A stretch of DNA of 64,000 nt from Klebsiella spallanzanii (GCF_902158555.1 NZ_CABGGS010000023.1:186001-250000); one strand, 5' to 3'. Shown: positions 23,223 through 32,588, numbered from the stretch's first letter. Numbers and translations are program-made. The notes: generated from the letters alone by a model not told the origin.

Positions 23223-24419
23223 TTAGCGAGTCGCAGAGTCCGGGTGTTGCCACTCTTGCGGATAACGCGCAGGGGAGAAGCGCAGTGTTATGGTCATCAG
23301 TCCTAAGACGAAAACGGCGTGCAGCATCCAGTCGAGCAGGTAGTTGCCGCTCAAACTTCGTAACATCCCCGATATCCAGGGGGAAATGCCTGCAATAATA
23401 AAACCGACTCCCTGCATAAAGGCCACTAGTCGACCCGCAATAGCGGGCTGCTCTGCGTGATCGAGCGCCAGCACCAGGCACAACGGAAATGCGCCACCTA
23501 AGCCAATACCACAGCAGACAGCCCATATAAGCGGTACCTGCTGTGGTAGCCAGATAAAGCCGCAGAAGCCGACGAGTTGTAATGTCAATGTCAGCATCAG
23601 AAGCTTACGCCGATCTTCATGTCTGGCCAGAATGGGTAGGAGAAGCGCGCCGCCAGTCTGGCCAACGGTCATTAGCGCCAGCAGAGTGCCGCTGAACTGT
23701 GCGCTGTGCCCTAACTGCATATAGTATGGCGGTAGCCAGGCGATCAGGCTGGCATAGCCGCCGTTGATCAAGCCGAAATAGAGTCCAAGCGTCCACGCGC
23801 GGCGATTGCGGAAGAGGTTTGACCGTATCGCCATTGCTGCCGATGGGGACTGGGTGGGTAGCGATCGACTTAGCGGCCACCAACTGAAGAGCGCAGCTGC
23901 GGCTGGTAAGGACCACCAGGCAAGCGCGTGATGCCATATAGCGCTGTGTTGTGCCAGCCATGGCTTGAACGCCGCACCCAAGCCACCTCCGCCCATCAGC
24001 GCAGCCGACCATAGTCCCATGACCTGCGGCGTCCGACGCTGGAACTGCCGTTTTATCAACGCCGGGATAAGCGCCTGAATAATACCAATGCCAATTCCTC
24101 CAAGGAGAGCACTGCCCAGCAGTATCCCGCTCTGCGGCGCCAGCTCACGAAGAAAAGCCCCGCCAGCAATTGTTAGCAGACTAAGGGCGATACTTTGACG
24201 CTCGCTGATCTGGTGGTTGAGCCAACCCCCGCCCAGCGCCAACAGACCCATAGCGATCACCGGGAGTGCTGTGAGCAGGGAAGCAAGGGTGAAGCTCATT
24301 CCGCTTGCCTGCTGTATCTGAGGAAGCAGTGGGCCTACTGAGGTCAGCAGCGGGCGCATATTCATACCAATAAGCACCAGAACCAGCAGCATGGCGCCGT
24401 TACGTTGTATCTGATTCAT
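23223..24419 (-). CDS. cynX: Cyanate-type MFS transporter CynX
   Basis: Major facilitator protein of the CynX/NimT group, about 12 membrane spans, 398 residues from the ATG at 24419 (E. coli CynX 384, whose start corresponds to the in-frame ATG at 24392). Similarity to E. coli CynX is strong across the whole length: LIGMNMRPLLTSVGPLLPQ, ALMGGGGLGAA, GLINGGYASLIAWLPP and LVAFMQGVGFIIAG. In E. coli cynX is the third gene of cynTSX. Here neither cynT (carbonic anhydrase) nor cynS (cyanase) is present, so cyanate as substrate is uncertain. It is divergent from cynR with a 179-bp gap. Confidence 0.85.
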   Translation of the reverse strand: MNQIQRNGAMLLVLVLIGMNMRPLLTSVGPLLPQIQQASGMSFTLASLLTALPVIAMGLLALGGGWLNHQISERQSIALSLLTIAGGAFLRELAPQSGILLGSALLGGIGIGIIQALIPALIKRQFQRRTPQVMGLWSAALMGGGGLGAAFKPWLAQHSAIWHHALAWWSLPAAAALFSWWPLSRSLPTQSPSAAMAIRSNLFRNRRAWTLGLYFGLINGGYASLIAWLPPYYMQLGHSAQFSGTLLALMTVGQTGGALLLPILARHEDRRKLLMLTLTLQLVGFCGFIWLPQQVPLIWAVCCGIGLGGAFPLCLVLALDHAEQPAIAGRLVAFMQGVGFIIAGISPWISGMLRSLSGNYLLDWMLHAVFVLGLMTITLRFSPARYPQEWQHPDSATR

Positions 24420-24598
24420 TGCTGAATGGTCCGCCTTGAAGAAGAGACGATGGTTGAGTGAAGAAGAGCCATGCAGGAAAACATCCGGGCATCCTGTGGA
24501 GATTAACAAGGAGGATGTGGTGAGCGTACGTATTTTGTTTCATAAGTTAAAATACTTATTTATGATTAAGTTCATTTGAATTGCTTATGGATGAATTC

Positions 24599-25504
24599 AT
24601 GCTCTTACGCCACCTCACTTACTTTATTGCCGTTGCGGAACACGGTGGTTTTACGCGGGCGGCGACGGTATTGCATGTCTCACAGCCAGCGTTGTCGCAG
24701 CAAATTCGCCAGCTTGAAGAAACTCTGGGCGTACAGCTTTTTGATCGCAGCGGGCGCAATACTCGCCTTACTGATGCCGGCTCGGTCTGGTTGATTTATG
24801 CTCGCCGAACTTTACAGGGATTAGCCGAGGGACAGCGTGCACTTCATGATGTTGAAGACCTGCAGCGAGGAACGCTGCGCGTTGCGATGACGCCAACCTT
24901 TACGACCTGGTTTATGGGGCCGCTGGTGGCTTCATTTTATCAACGTTACCCGAATATTACGTTGAATATGCATGAGATGGCACAGGATCGGATGGAGGCC
25001 ATGCTACTTAATGATGAACTGGATATTGGTATTGCTTTTGAAGGTCACGATTCTCGAGACATCGAGTCTCATCCGCTGTTCATGGAAACTCTGGCGCTGG
25101 TAGTAGGGCTACACCATCCTCTGAAGGCGACAGGTGATGTACAACTGGCCGCGCTCAGTCAGGAATCTTTGATTCTGCTAAGCAATGCGTTTGCGACCCG
25201 AGAGCAGATCGATCGCTATTGCCGAAAGCATGATATTCAACCCAGAGTGGTGATGGAAGCTAATTCAATTAGCGCAGTGTTGGCAGTGGTGAAACACACT
25301 ACGCTAGCGACGCTTCTTCCGGCAGCAATTGTTCGGAACAGTAGAGATTTGACGGCCCTTGAGCTAACGCCAGCATTGCTGGAAAGAACTGCCTGTTTGA
25401 TGCAGCGTAAGGGAGTCTGGCAAAGCGCTGCCGTGCGGGAGTTTATTGTGATGGTGCAGGAGATGTCGACGCTGGTTCATATGCAACAATCTAAATGTAG
25501 TTAA
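24599..25504 (+). CDS. cynR: LysR-family regulator CynR
   Basis: LysR-type regulator closely similar to E. coli CynR from [18 protein letters not shown] onward, 301 residues against 299. The in-frame TTG at 24581 and ATG at 24587 add up to six residues absent from CynR; no start has a good ribosome site, so I chose by homology. Helix-turn-helix residues about 16-36, effector domain 90-290. E. coli CynR activates cynTSX with cyanate. Its only divergent neighbour here is cynX. Confidence 0.85.
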   Translation: MLLRHLTYFIAVAEHGGFTRAATVLHVSQPALSQQIRQLEETLGVQLFDRSGRNTRLTDAGSVWLIYARRTLQGLAEGQRALHDVEDLQRGTLRVAMTPTFTTWFMGPLVASFYQRYPNITLNMHEMAQDRMEAMLLNDELDIGIAFEGHDSRDIESHPLFMETLALVVGLHHPLKATGDVQLAALSQESLILLSNAFATREQIDRYCRKHDIQPRVVMEANSISAVLAVVKHTTLATLLPAAIVRNSRDLTALELTPALLERTACLMQRKGVWQSAAVREFIVMVQEMSTLVHMQQSKCS

Positions 25505-25799
25505 TAAAGTAAAGTATATGTATTCATGTGATTTTTTTCATCATGATTGCCGTAATAGAGCGTTGGGAAAATAGATGGATAGCGGTAAAAATGGATGTAG
25601 TATGCCGTTCTCTTCTTTTATCTGTCACTCAATTGGATTTGTTATGCCTTATCGCTTTATGAATTGAAGCTCCAGCAAGGATATTTTTACAATGTATAAT
25701 TGTAACCACGAAGCGGCTTTGATGAGTTTTACCAAATTCATCTTTACATCAACTCTATCTCAATTTGTCCTATTGTAAAACTCTCGAAAGATTTTGCCT
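25505..25799. other. AT-rich gap downstream of cynR
   Basis: About 295 bp, markedly AT-rich, with no supported gene, RNA or clear terminator. It begins the stretch of unusual composition that runs to argW. Confidence 0.5.
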
Positions 25800-26561
25800 T
25801 CAGATTTTGTCAGAAAAGATAGAATGCTTGTCGAGTGCAGGATTTAATTGCATAAACTCATTAATGAAGTCTCCAAGGGTTTTGTTTTGTAAAGTGAATT
25901 GAGGTTCGTTTATGATTTTTTTATTTAAAATAATTGTTGGCTCTTTAGTTAGATCAAGAGGGCGACTGCTTATTGTATGCTCATAAATTTTCTCAACATC
26001 CTTGCTAAGGATATAGATTTTATTGAGCGATAATGGCAGATTACTGCTATCGTCTGGAGAAAAATGGCAAAAAAGCGTATTGTTCGCAGGATTTATTGCG
26101 CTAACTTCTCGTGCTAACTGGTTGTGTTCTGGGCATTCCAGGAGTTCCACAAGGTTTTTTGAGGCCGTATGCCAAAGTCCGGATATGGTAGCTTTGAGCT
26201 GGATTTGTATTGCATGATTGCCGTGATGAGTTTCTATAGCTGAAACGCTATCTTTTAATTCCAGTACTCTATCTACTCTGGAGTATTGCGACCATGTTTC
26301 TTTAGTTTTTTTGAATATGTCATTCTGATTTGAAGCAAAAAGATTATGTTTATTTGTCTTGTCTTTATTTGGTGTTATCGCGATGTTCAATGTTCCTGTG
26401 ATATTGGTTAATTTTACACAGAGGTTTATTGCACCGATATCATGCCAGTGAAGTAGATCTTCAACTTCACAATTTAATAGTTTTTGTGCACGAAAAATTG
26501 AACAGTACTCAAGCGGTGGAATATTGTTCATCTTCCAGACATTTCTTTCAGTTTTATTCAT
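25800..26561 (-). CDS. Unrecognised AT-rich gene next to argW
   Basis: 253 residues; I do not recognise a characterised family. The N-terminus (after MNKTERNVWKMNN, with an alternative in-frame Met at residue 11) reads PPLEYCSIFRAQKLLNCEVE then DLLHWHDIGAINL, which has the helix-turn-helix spacing of MerR/excisionase-like domains and recalls N-termini of hypothetical proteins in enterobacterial prophages. The middle is beta-rich and hydrophilic; no signal peptide, membrane span or enzyme motif is visible. Composition is clearly more AT-rich than its neighbours (one 60-base line counts 20 G+C). Position against the 3' end of a tRNA gene suggests cargo or residue of an integrative element. It has no operon partner. 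Confidence 0.6.
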   Translation of the reverse strand: MNKTERNVWKMNNIPPLEYCSIFRAQKLLNCEVEDLLHWHDIGAINLCVKLTNITGTLNIAITPNKDKTNKHNLFASNQNDIFKKTKETWSQYSRVDRVLELKDSVSAIETHHGNHAIQIQLKATISGLWHTASKNLVELLECPEHNQLAREVSAINPANNTLFCHFSPDDSSNLPLSLNKIYILSKDVEKIYEHTISSRPLDLTKEPTIILNKKIINEPQFTLQNKTLGDFINEFMQLNPALDKHSIFSDKI

Positions 26562-27001
26562 GATCTTATTTTCTTGTTTGGTTGGTTTTTGTTTATATTA
26601 ATTCATTGATGAGGTAATCATATATGTAATTTGTGTTAACGTTTTCATGAATTAAAAAAATTCATTTTTTTGATCTTGAATTCATTTTGAATTGAGTTTA
26701 TTTAAATAAAGTGAGCTATATATTTAACGTTAATGGCTCTATTCATTTCTACTGTGAATGATAAATTGCATGTGCTATTTATCACGGAAATTTTAATCTA
26801 ATTGATAGAAGAATACGAAATGGTGCCGTTCAGGTGTTGATGATTGCTCACGTGAAAAAACACTCATTGCAAATAACTGTATAATACTCATTAATCTAAT
26901 CCGAACGGCGCCATATTATCGTAGACATGCCTAAGCATTATCATCCGACCAGTAGAAATGGATGGACATAAACCAGTTACTTTGAAAGCTCTGTCGAAAA
27001 G
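26562..27001. other. Gene-free AT-rich region before argW
   Basis: 440 bp with no supported coding sequence. It holds the upstream region of the unknown gene, a long inverted repeat (26820-26914) and ends at the 3' end of argW. A candidate att duplication of the tRNA 3' end was looked for by eye in 22.8-27.0 kb and not found. Confidence 0.55.
26820..26914. repeat. Imperfect 14-bp inverted repeat, 67 bases apart
   Basis: ATGGTGCCGTTCAG at 26820-26833 pairs with CCGAACGGCGCCAT at 26901-26914: 12 Watson-Crick pairs, one G-U and one mismatch if transcribed from +. Inner segments GTGTT (26834-26838) and AACAC (26859-26863) can also pair, so a structured RNA or a pair of element ends is conceivable. 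Confidence 0.45.
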
Positions 27002-27073
27002 TGTCCCCTGCAGGAATCGAACCTGCAACTAGCCCTTAGGAGGGGCTCGTTATATCCATTTAACTAAGGGGAC
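27002..27073 (-). tRNA. argW: tRNA-Arg (anticodon CCT), CCA not encoded
   Basis: The reverse complement GTCCCCTTAGTTAAATGG ... forms a full cloverleaf: acceptor stem GTCCCCT/AGGGGAC, anticodon loop CTCCTAA (CCT, reading the rare AGG codon), T arm GCAGGTTCGATTCCTGC. After the discriminator A the template continues CTTTT rather than CCA, unlike K-12 argW and the other six tRNAs of this window. The mature CCA would have to be added by the Cca nucleotidyltransferase. argW is the classical insertion site of the KplE1/CPS-53 prophage in K-12. The gene lies upstream of yfdC's terminus on the same strand. Confidence 0.93.
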
Positions 27074-27084
27074 AGGGCGGCGCG

Positions 27085-27113
27085 ATTATAGCGCCTTTTC
27101 CTTTATAGGTTAA
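27085..27113 (-). promoter_or_regulatory. Promoter of argW
   Basis: On the minus strand: TTAACC, 17-bp spacer, perfect TATAAT, then a GC-rich discriminator of the stable-RNA type and the tRNA 5' end 12 bases later. Confidence 0.65.
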
Positions 27114-27147
27114 GCTGATACGGACTGATTGCTCAAACTGTCGCCAC

Positions 27148-28041
27148 TCACCGCTCTTTTTGGGACTTTACCCGAGCTTTTTTCTCATGGCTCATATCGT
27201 TGCGGATCTGCGCGTGGCTTAGCAAAGCAAAGATAAAGGTCCCGCCGCAGATGTTTCCTGCAAGCGTCGGCAGGGCGAAAGGCCAGATAAAATCTTGCCA
27301 CGGTAACGCACCGTCGAACACGAGGTAAAAAATTTCGACGCTACCAACGACAATATGCGTCGTATCCGCTAGTGCGATAAGCCAGGTCATCAGGATGATG
27401 ACGACAATTTTCGCGGAACCTGCCGCCGGAAACATCCACACCATGGTGGCGACCAGCCAACCGGAGATAATCGCGTTAGCGAACATCTCTAACGGTGGGT
27501 TTTGCATCACCTTCATGCTGATTTTCATAAAGGCTTCACGAGTAGGTTCATCGAACACTGGCATAACGTCGAAAGCCCATGCGGCGATAGCCGTTCCGAT
27601 TAAGTTGCCGGCCAGTACGACTCCCCACAAGCGTAATAGCAAGCCAATATTGCCAATTGTGGGTTTATGCATAATCGGCAGGACGGCGGTTACGGTGTTT
27701 TCGGTAAACAGCTGCTGGCGAGCGAGAATAACGATAACAAAGCCAAAGGTATAGCCGAGATTCTCCAGCAAAAAACCGCCGGGAAGTTCGCTAAGATGCA
27801 CATGGAAAATGCCTTTTGCGACGAGTGAGGCTCCCATTGAAAGCCCGGCAGCGATCGCTGACCAGAGTAACGCCATCGCATCGCGCTCAAGCTCTTTTTC
27901 CCCTTCCTGACGAATGACTTCATGGGTGGCCATCGCTTGCGAAGGCAGATGTTCTTCATCAACCTCAATTTGTTCACCATGTTGTTTTTCATCGCTTTCT
28001 ACCTCAACATCTTCGCTGTCATGGTGAGTTTGTGGCTTCAT
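27148..28041 (-). CDS. yfdC: FNT-family channel protein YfdC
   Basis: Inner-membrane protein of the formate/nitrite transporter family, 297 residues (E. coli YfdC 310). The first 60 residues are highly charged and Asp/Glu/His-rich (DSEDVEVESDEKQ), an extension not found in FocA. Six hydrophobic spans follow from about residue 62. The channel histidine is probably that in ADTTHIVVGS (near residue 210). AGAGGAAAA precedes the ATG. Substrate unknown. It is divergent from mlaA across 256 bp, as in K-12. Confidence 0.93.
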   Translation of the reverse strand: MKPQTHHDSEDVEVESDEKQHGEQIEVDEEHLPSQAMATHEVIRQEGEKELERDAMALLWSAIAAGLSMGASLVAKGIFHVHLSELPGGFLLENLGYTFGFVIVILARQQLFTENTVTAVLPIMHKPTIGNIGLLLRLWGVVLAGNLIGTAIAAWAFDVMPVFDEPTREAFMKISMKVMQNPPLEMFANAIISGWLVATMVWMFPAAGSAKIVVIILMTWLIALADTTHIVVGSVEIFYLVFDGALPWQDFIWPFALPTLAGNICGGTFIFALLSHAQIRNDMSHEKKARVKSQKER

Positions 28042-28297
28042 AACTTTTCCTCTACGACGGGTCTTTATTATAATCGTAGAGTGGTTTCAGCTATCCGGGC
28101 TGGATAACCTCCTAAATTCTTCACAATGACAAGATTAGCAATACGGAAATTGCAAAATGTGTATAGAATCGGGGAGCAACAATTATGCCAAAGAAGGCTA
28201 TGCTGAAAGCAGGCACATGCTTACGGGCGATATCTTAATGGAGGCAGCTGTCCCCGGATAACCCCCAGCGATAGCTAAAATTAACAGGGAGACACCT

Positions 28298-29059
28298 ATG
28301 AATTTTCGCCTGTCGGCGCTTGCGCTTGGCGCCACATTGCTGGTCGGATGTGCCAGTTCTAGTTCTGGCGATCAACCGCAGGGGCGTTCAGATCCGCTTG
28401 AAGGCTTTAACCGCACCATGTTCAACTTCAACTTCAATGTTGTCGATCCTTATGTTCTCCGGCCTGTCGCCGTGGCGTGGCGTGATTATGTTCCGCAGCC
28501 GGCGCGTAATGGCCTGAGTAACTTTACCAGCAACCTTGAAGAACCGGCGGTAATGGTGAACTCCTTCCTGAAGGGCGATCCCTATAAAGGGATGGTGCAC
28601 TTTACCCGCTTCTTCCTGAACACCCTCCTTGGGATGGGTGGTTTGATTGATGTGGCTGGAATGGCGAACCCGAAACTACAGCGCGTCGAGCCAAGCCGCT
28701 TCGGTAGCACTCTCGGCCATTATGGCGTTGGCTACGGTCCATACATGCAGTTGCCTTTCTATGGCAGCTTCACCCTGCGTGATGAAGGGGGCGATATGGC
28801 TGATGACTTCTATCCGGTCCTTTCCTGGCTGACCTGGCCGATGTCTATCGGTAAATGGATGGTTGAGGGAATTGAAACTCGTGCGCAGTTGCTGGATTCC
28901 GACGGCTTGCTTCGCCAGTCTTCCGATCCGTATATCTTAATGCGTGAAGCTTACTTCCAGCGTCACGACTTTATCGCCAACGGCGGTAAACTTTCGCCGA
29001 ATGAAAACCCGAACGCGCAGGCGATTGAGGGCGATCTGAAAGATATCGATTCACAGTAA
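28298..29059 (+). CDS. mlaA: Phospholipid-removal lipoprotein MlaA (VacJ)
   Basis: Outer-membrane lipoprotein of the Mla pathway, which extracts mislocalised phospholipids from the outer leaflet together with OmpC/F and passes them to MlaC. 253 residues (E. coli 251). The lipoprotein signal ends LLVGCASS with the lipidated Cys at residue 18. Family motifs DPLEGFNRTMFNFN, LPFYGSFTLRD and RAQLLDSD are present. Ribosome site AGGGAGA precedes the ATG. A strong terminator separates it from the converging fadL. Confidence 0.96.
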   Translation: MNFRLSALALGATLLVGCASSSSGDQPQGRSDPLEGFNRTMFNFNFNVVDPYVLRPVAVAWRDYVPQPARNGLSNFTSNLEEPAVMVNSFLKGDPYKGMVHFTRFFLNTLLGMGGLIDVAGMANPKLQRVEPSRFGSTLGHYGVGYGPYMQLPFYGSFTLRDEGGDMADDFYPVLSWLTWPMSIGKWMVEGIETRAQLLDSDGLLRQSSDPYILMREAYFQRHDFIANGGKLSPNENPNAQAIEGDLKDIDSQ

Positions 29060-29075
29060 TCCATTGGCAGAAAGC

Positions 29076-29106
29076 AAAAAGGGTGAACATGATGTCCACC
29101 CTTTTT
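29076..29106. terminator. Bidirectional terminator, mlaA / fadL
   Basis: AAAAAGGGTG and CACCCTTTTT flank a partly paired centre (ACAT/ATGT), with T-tracts on both strands. Confidence 0.88.
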
Positions 29107-29121
29107 TGTGGCTGCAGATTA

Positions 29122-30462
29122 TCAGAAGCGGTAGTTGAAGTTCGCACCGTACAGCCAGGCTTTGCCTTCAGAACGGAAGGTATAAGGCCCTTCTTTGATT
29201 TCTACGTGTTGACCGTGCATGTAGGATAAGCCTACATCAACCGATGCATCTTTATTAAAGGCATACGTCGTACCTGCGCTCAGCCACAGACGATCCTGGT
29301 CCGGAATGGAAATTGAACGGGTTGTCGCAGGTACTGGGCTATCATCAAAGGCGATACCGGTACGGAAGGTCCAGTTATCGTCATAGTAATAGGTGGTCCC
29401 CAACGCAAGACGATAGGAATCCTTAAAGCTCTCATCCTTATAGAACAGCGTTTGTCCGTCAGAACCGGTAGCTTTCAGCTCCTGGAACTGGCTCCAACTG
29501 GTATAAGCGATGCTGTAGTGAACGGCCCATTTTGGCGCAACGCGGTTATAGCCTGACAGCTCCCACATTTCCGGCAGGTTTAGCGTCAGAGAACCTGGGA
29601 TGGTTGAGCCGCCGGTTGGGTAAGGAAAACCCGGAATCGCTGTGTTCATGTTGCTACGATAATCACCGTCGAAATCGATTTTTATTTCAGAACGGTAGGT
29701 CAGGCCATAGCGGTTATTTTTGTCTACTTCATACAGAATGCCCGCATTCCAGCCAAATCCCCACTCATCACCCTTCAAGCGAGCAATTTGTTGGTCCGCA
29801 GGAATTGCCGCGAGCTGCTGTGCTTTTGCAATGGCGGCTGGACGAGCTGCCGCAGGTAGATTAGGTACCTGTTGCATAATTTGACCCGCGGCCAATATGC
29901 CAGCATCGCCTGCATAACGCTCAATTTTTGCTTTGGCATAAACGGCATCAAAGCCAAGACCAAAACTCCAGTTATCGTTAAGGCGATAAGCACCGCTAAG
30001 GTTCAGGTTGACGGTGGTCAAATCTGTTTTACCGCCCATGGTTCCGGCGGCGTAATCGGTACTGTATTCCGTCGCAAGTCCGTAATTGGAGGTTATTGAT
30101 GCTCCCCAGCCGAATTGATCGTTAATCGGGGCGACGTAATGTAAATTTGGCACCCATGCGGTTGGGGCAATATTGTCTGCATTCAGGCTTCTGCCTGAGG
30201 GCGATTTACCTGAAATATTCACATCGGGGTCAACGAATACCGCGCCGGCAGACATCGCCGGACGGTCAAACATCATGATTAACGCCGGGTTACGGCTGGC
30301 GTTTCCCGCATCATCAGCGATAGCACCTTCACCTGAATAAGCGCGACCAAGGCCCGATGAAGAGAATTCATTTAACTGAAAGCCTGCTGACCAGGCCTGG
30401 GTTGAAACAATTGCTACAGCCACTGCAAGGGCAGATTGGGTAAAGCGGGTTTTCTGGCTCAT
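29122..30462 (-). CDS. fadL: Long-chain fatty acid outer-membrane transporter
   Basis: Fourteen-stranded outer-membrane beta-barrel that admits long-chain fatty acids; also a common phage T2-type receptor. Signal peptide up to TQAWSA, mature start [21 protein letters not shown] start at 30462 (MSQKTRF): GAGG is eight bases away, while the ATG at 30468 is only two bases from it. The product then has 446 residues, the E. coli length. The C-terminal Phe (NFNYRF) is the expected BAM signal. It is repressed by FadR in E. coli, and two FadR-like sites lie upstream. Confidence 0.97.
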   Translation of the reverse strand: MSQKTRFTQSALAVAVAIVSTQAWSAGFQLNEFSSSGLGRAYSGEGAIADDAGNASRNPALIMMFDRPAMSAGAVFVDPDVNISGKSPSGRSLNADNIAPTAWVPNLHYVAPINDQFGWGASITSNYGLATEYSTDYAAGTMGGKTDLTTVNLNLSGAYRLNDNWSFGLGFDAVYAKAKIERYAGDAGILAAGQIMQQVPNLPAAARPAAIAKAQQLAAIPADQQIARLKGDEWGFGWNAGILYEVDKNNRYGLTYRSEIKIDFDGDYRSNMNTAIPGFPYPTGGSTIPGSLTLNLPEMWELSGYNRVAPKWAVHYSIAYTSWSQFQELKATGSDGQTLFYKDESFKDSYRLALGTTYYYDDNWTFRTGIAFDDSPVPATTRSISIPDQDRLWLSAGTTYAFNKDASVDVGLSYMHGQHVEIKEGPYTFRSEGKAWLYGANFNYRF

Positions 30463-30549
30463 GCCCATAACCTCATAGAGTTATTTTTATTTAAACAATG
30501 TTACATGCCGTAACAGAAGCGCGAAGTGTAGGGTCTGCTTTACGACAGA

Positions 30550-30588
30550 GAAATCAGACCAGTGCGCTGAGTATAGGTCTGACCAGAT
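30550..30588 (-). promoter_or_regulatory. Two FadR-type operators upstream of fadL
   Basis: Read on the minus strand, 30572-30588 gives ATCTGGTCAGACCTATA and about 30550-30566 gives CACTGGTCTGATTT, both carrying the CTGGT(C)NGA core of FadR sites. E. coli fadL also has two FadR sites downstream of its promoter region. Confidence 0.72.
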
Positions 30589-30833
30589 GATATGTTGCAA
30601 GTTTGTTTATAAGTTTTTTCAATTGTGATACTGAAAACGCGATCCAGCTGGCAAATTTGCCGTTGTTCGTCATACCCAAAGTTAGCGATTTTTGTTTTGG
30701 ATCATTTTTAAGTGTGATTTCGCTCACTTATCTTATTTGTCGCCATTAACGGCTGGAGGAGGGCATGCGCCGGGCTTAAAATAAACTCATTGTTTGTCTG
30801 GCACCTTGCGTGCATATACAGAGGAAATCTACG

Positions 30834-31118
30834 ATGAGTAAATGCAGTGCTGATGAAACCCCGGTTTGCTGCTGTATGGATGTTGGCACCATTATGGACA
30901 ATAGCGATTGCACCGCTTCTTATAGCCGCGTGTTTGCAAACCGTGGTGAAGCGGAAGAAACGCTTGCCGCGTTAAGCGAAAGAGCGCGTAACGTTGAATC
31001 CGAGCCGTGCAAAATCACCCCGACCTTTACTGAGGTAGATGGCGGCGTGCAGCTGGATATTGATTTCATATTCTGCTGTGAAGCTGAAACTCTGATTTTC
31101 CAGCTCGGCTTGCGTTAA
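30834..31118 (+). CDS. yfcZ: Conserved small protein YfcZ (UPF0381)
   Basis: 94 residues, nearly the same as E. coli YfcZ. Cysteine-rich N-terminus (CSADETPVCCCMDVGT) and a Cys pair near residue 82 (FIFCCEAET). GAGGAAAT precedes the ATG at 30834; an in-frame ATG 24 bases upstream lacks a ribosome site. It is divergent from fadL and ends at a clear terminator, so it is probably monocistronic. The function is unknown to me. Confidence 0.9.
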   Translation: MSKCSADETPVCCCMDVGTIMDNSDCTASYSRVFANRGEAEETLAALSERARNVESEPCKITPTFTEVDGGVQLDIDFIFCCEAETLIFQLGLR

Positions 31119-31129
31119 TCCTTCCCTTG

Positions 31130-31162
31130 ACGCCCCTCCTGACAGGGGCGTTATCTTTTCTT
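31130..31162 (+). terminator. Terminator of yfcZ
   Basis: ACGCCCCT and AGGGGCGT form a perfect 8-bp stem with loop CCTGAC, followed by TATCTTTTCTTTT. Confidence 0.8.
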
Positions 31163-31233
31163 TTCAATGTGTTTTGGCTCGCACTTTTTCTGTTCCCCGA
31201 TTGGCTTAATGTAAAATATTGGTTAAAACTGTT

Positions 31234-31250
31234 ATCAGGTCAGACCACTT
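31234..31250 (+). promoter_or_regulatory. FadR-type operator upstream of fadIJ
   Basis: ATCAGGTCAGACCACTT, with the GGTCNGACC core, centred 36 bases before the fadI start. FadR repression of fadIJ is established in E. coli. Confidence 0.7.
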
Positions 31251-31277
31251 TGTTTTATCGGTTAACAGGGGAGTGTT

Positions 31278-32588
31278 ATGAGTCAGGCATTATCGCTAGT
31301 CACCCGCCAGGGCGACCGCATTGCTATAGTCAGCGGTTTACGTACTCCGTTTGCCAGACAGGCGACGGCGTTTCACGGCGTTCCTGCCGTTGATCTCGGT
31401 AAACTGGTGGTCGGCGAGATGCTGGCTCGCAGCAATATCCCCGCAGAAATAATCGAACAGCTAGTATTCGGTCAGGTGGTACAAATGCCGGAAGCGCCAA
31501 ATATTGCGCGGGAAATTGTTCTGGGAACCGGTATGAGCGTACACACTGACGCCTACAGCGTCAGTCGCGCCTGTGCGACCAGCTTTCAGGCGGTGGCCAA
31601 CGTCGCGGAAAGTCTGATGGCGGGAACTATCCGTGCAGGCATTGCGGGTGGGGCTGATTCCTCTTCCGTATTGCCCATTGGCGTCAGCAAAAAACTCGCT
31701 CGTACGCTTGTTGATGCGAACAAAGCCCGGACCCTGGGTCAGCGCATCAAGCTATTTTCCCGTCTGCGTTTTCGCGATCTTCTCCCCGTACCGCCCGCAG
31801 TTGCTGAATACTCAACCGGTCTGCGTATGGGGGATACTGCCGAGCAGATGGCGAAAACCTGGGGTATCAGTCGTGAACGGCAGGATGAGCTGGCGCTTCG
31901 CTCGCACCAGCTTGCCGCCGAAGCCTGGGAAGAGGGGAAGCTATCAGCAGAAGTAATGACTGCGTACACCCCACCGTTCCGTGAGCCGCTGGAACAAGAT
32001 AACAATATTCGTAAAAATTCAACCCTTGCTGATTACCAAAAGTTACGTCCAGCTTTCGATCGTAAACACGGTACCGTGACTGCCGCGAACAGCACGCCGT
32101 TAACCGACGGGGCGGCGGCGGTGATCCTGATGACCGAGTCGAGGGCTAAAGAATTGGGCCTTGTGCCGCTGGGTTATTTGCGCAGCTACGCTTTTACCGC
32201 CATTGATGTCCGCCAGGATATGCTGCTGGGCCCGGCGTGGTCGACGCCGCTGGCGCTCGAAAGGGCAGGGCTAACGCTTGCGGATTTAACCTTGATTGAT
32301 ATGCATGAAGCGTTTGCCGCGCAAACGCTGGCGAATATGCAGTGTATGGCAAGCGATCGCTTTGCCCGCGAAGTACTTGGTCGCTCCCGGGCTATCGGTG
32401 AAGTCGATGAGAGTAAATTTAACGTGCTTGGCGGTTCGATTGCCTACGGTCATCCGTTTGCCGCCACCGGCGCGCGGATGATAACTCAAACGCTGCATGA
32501 ACTACGGCGTCGCGGTGGCGGGTTTGGGCTGGTCACCGCCTGCGCGGCGGGTGGATTGGGCTCAGCCATGATTCTGGAGGCCGAATAA
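31278..32588 (+). CDS. fadI: 3-ketoacyl-CoA thiolase FadI
   Basis: Beta subunit of the anaerobic fatty-acid oxidation complex; thiolytic cleavage of 3-ketoacyl-CoA to acetyl-CoA and a shortened acyl-CoA. 436 residues, the E. coli length. The nucleophilic Cys99 is in SRACATSFQ; the catalytic His is in [11 protein letters not shown] (about 392) and the second Cys in [12 protein letters not shown] (about 422). AGGGGAG precedes the ATG. Its stop codon shares one base with the fadJ start (TAATG), so the two are translationally coupled. Confidence 0.97.
   Translation: MSQALSLVTRQGDRIAIVSGLRTPFARQATAFHGVPAVDLGKLVVGEMLARSNIPAEIIEQLVFGQVVQMPEAPNIAREIVLGTGMSVHTDAYSVSRACATSFQAVANVAESLMAGTIRAGIAGGADSSSVLPIGVSKKLARTLVDANKARTLGQRIKLFSRLRFRDLLPVPPAVAEYSTGLRMGDTAEQMAKTWGISRERQDELALRSHQLAAEAWEEGKLSAEVMTAYTPPFREPLEQDNNIRKNSTLADYQKLRPAFDRKHGTVTAANSTPLTDGAAAVILMTESRAKELGLVPLGYLRSYAFTAIDVRQDMLLGPAWSTPLALERAGLTLADLTLIDMHEAFAAQTLANMQCMASDRFAREVLGRSRAIGEVDESKFNVLGGSIAYGHPFAATGARMITQTLHELRRRGGGFGLVTACAAGGLGSAMILEAE

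Noticed and set aside
31127-31393. 88-codon frame across the yfcZ terminator and fadI start
   Set aside because: It spans a terminator, a FadR site and the fadI ribosome site, so it is not a gene.
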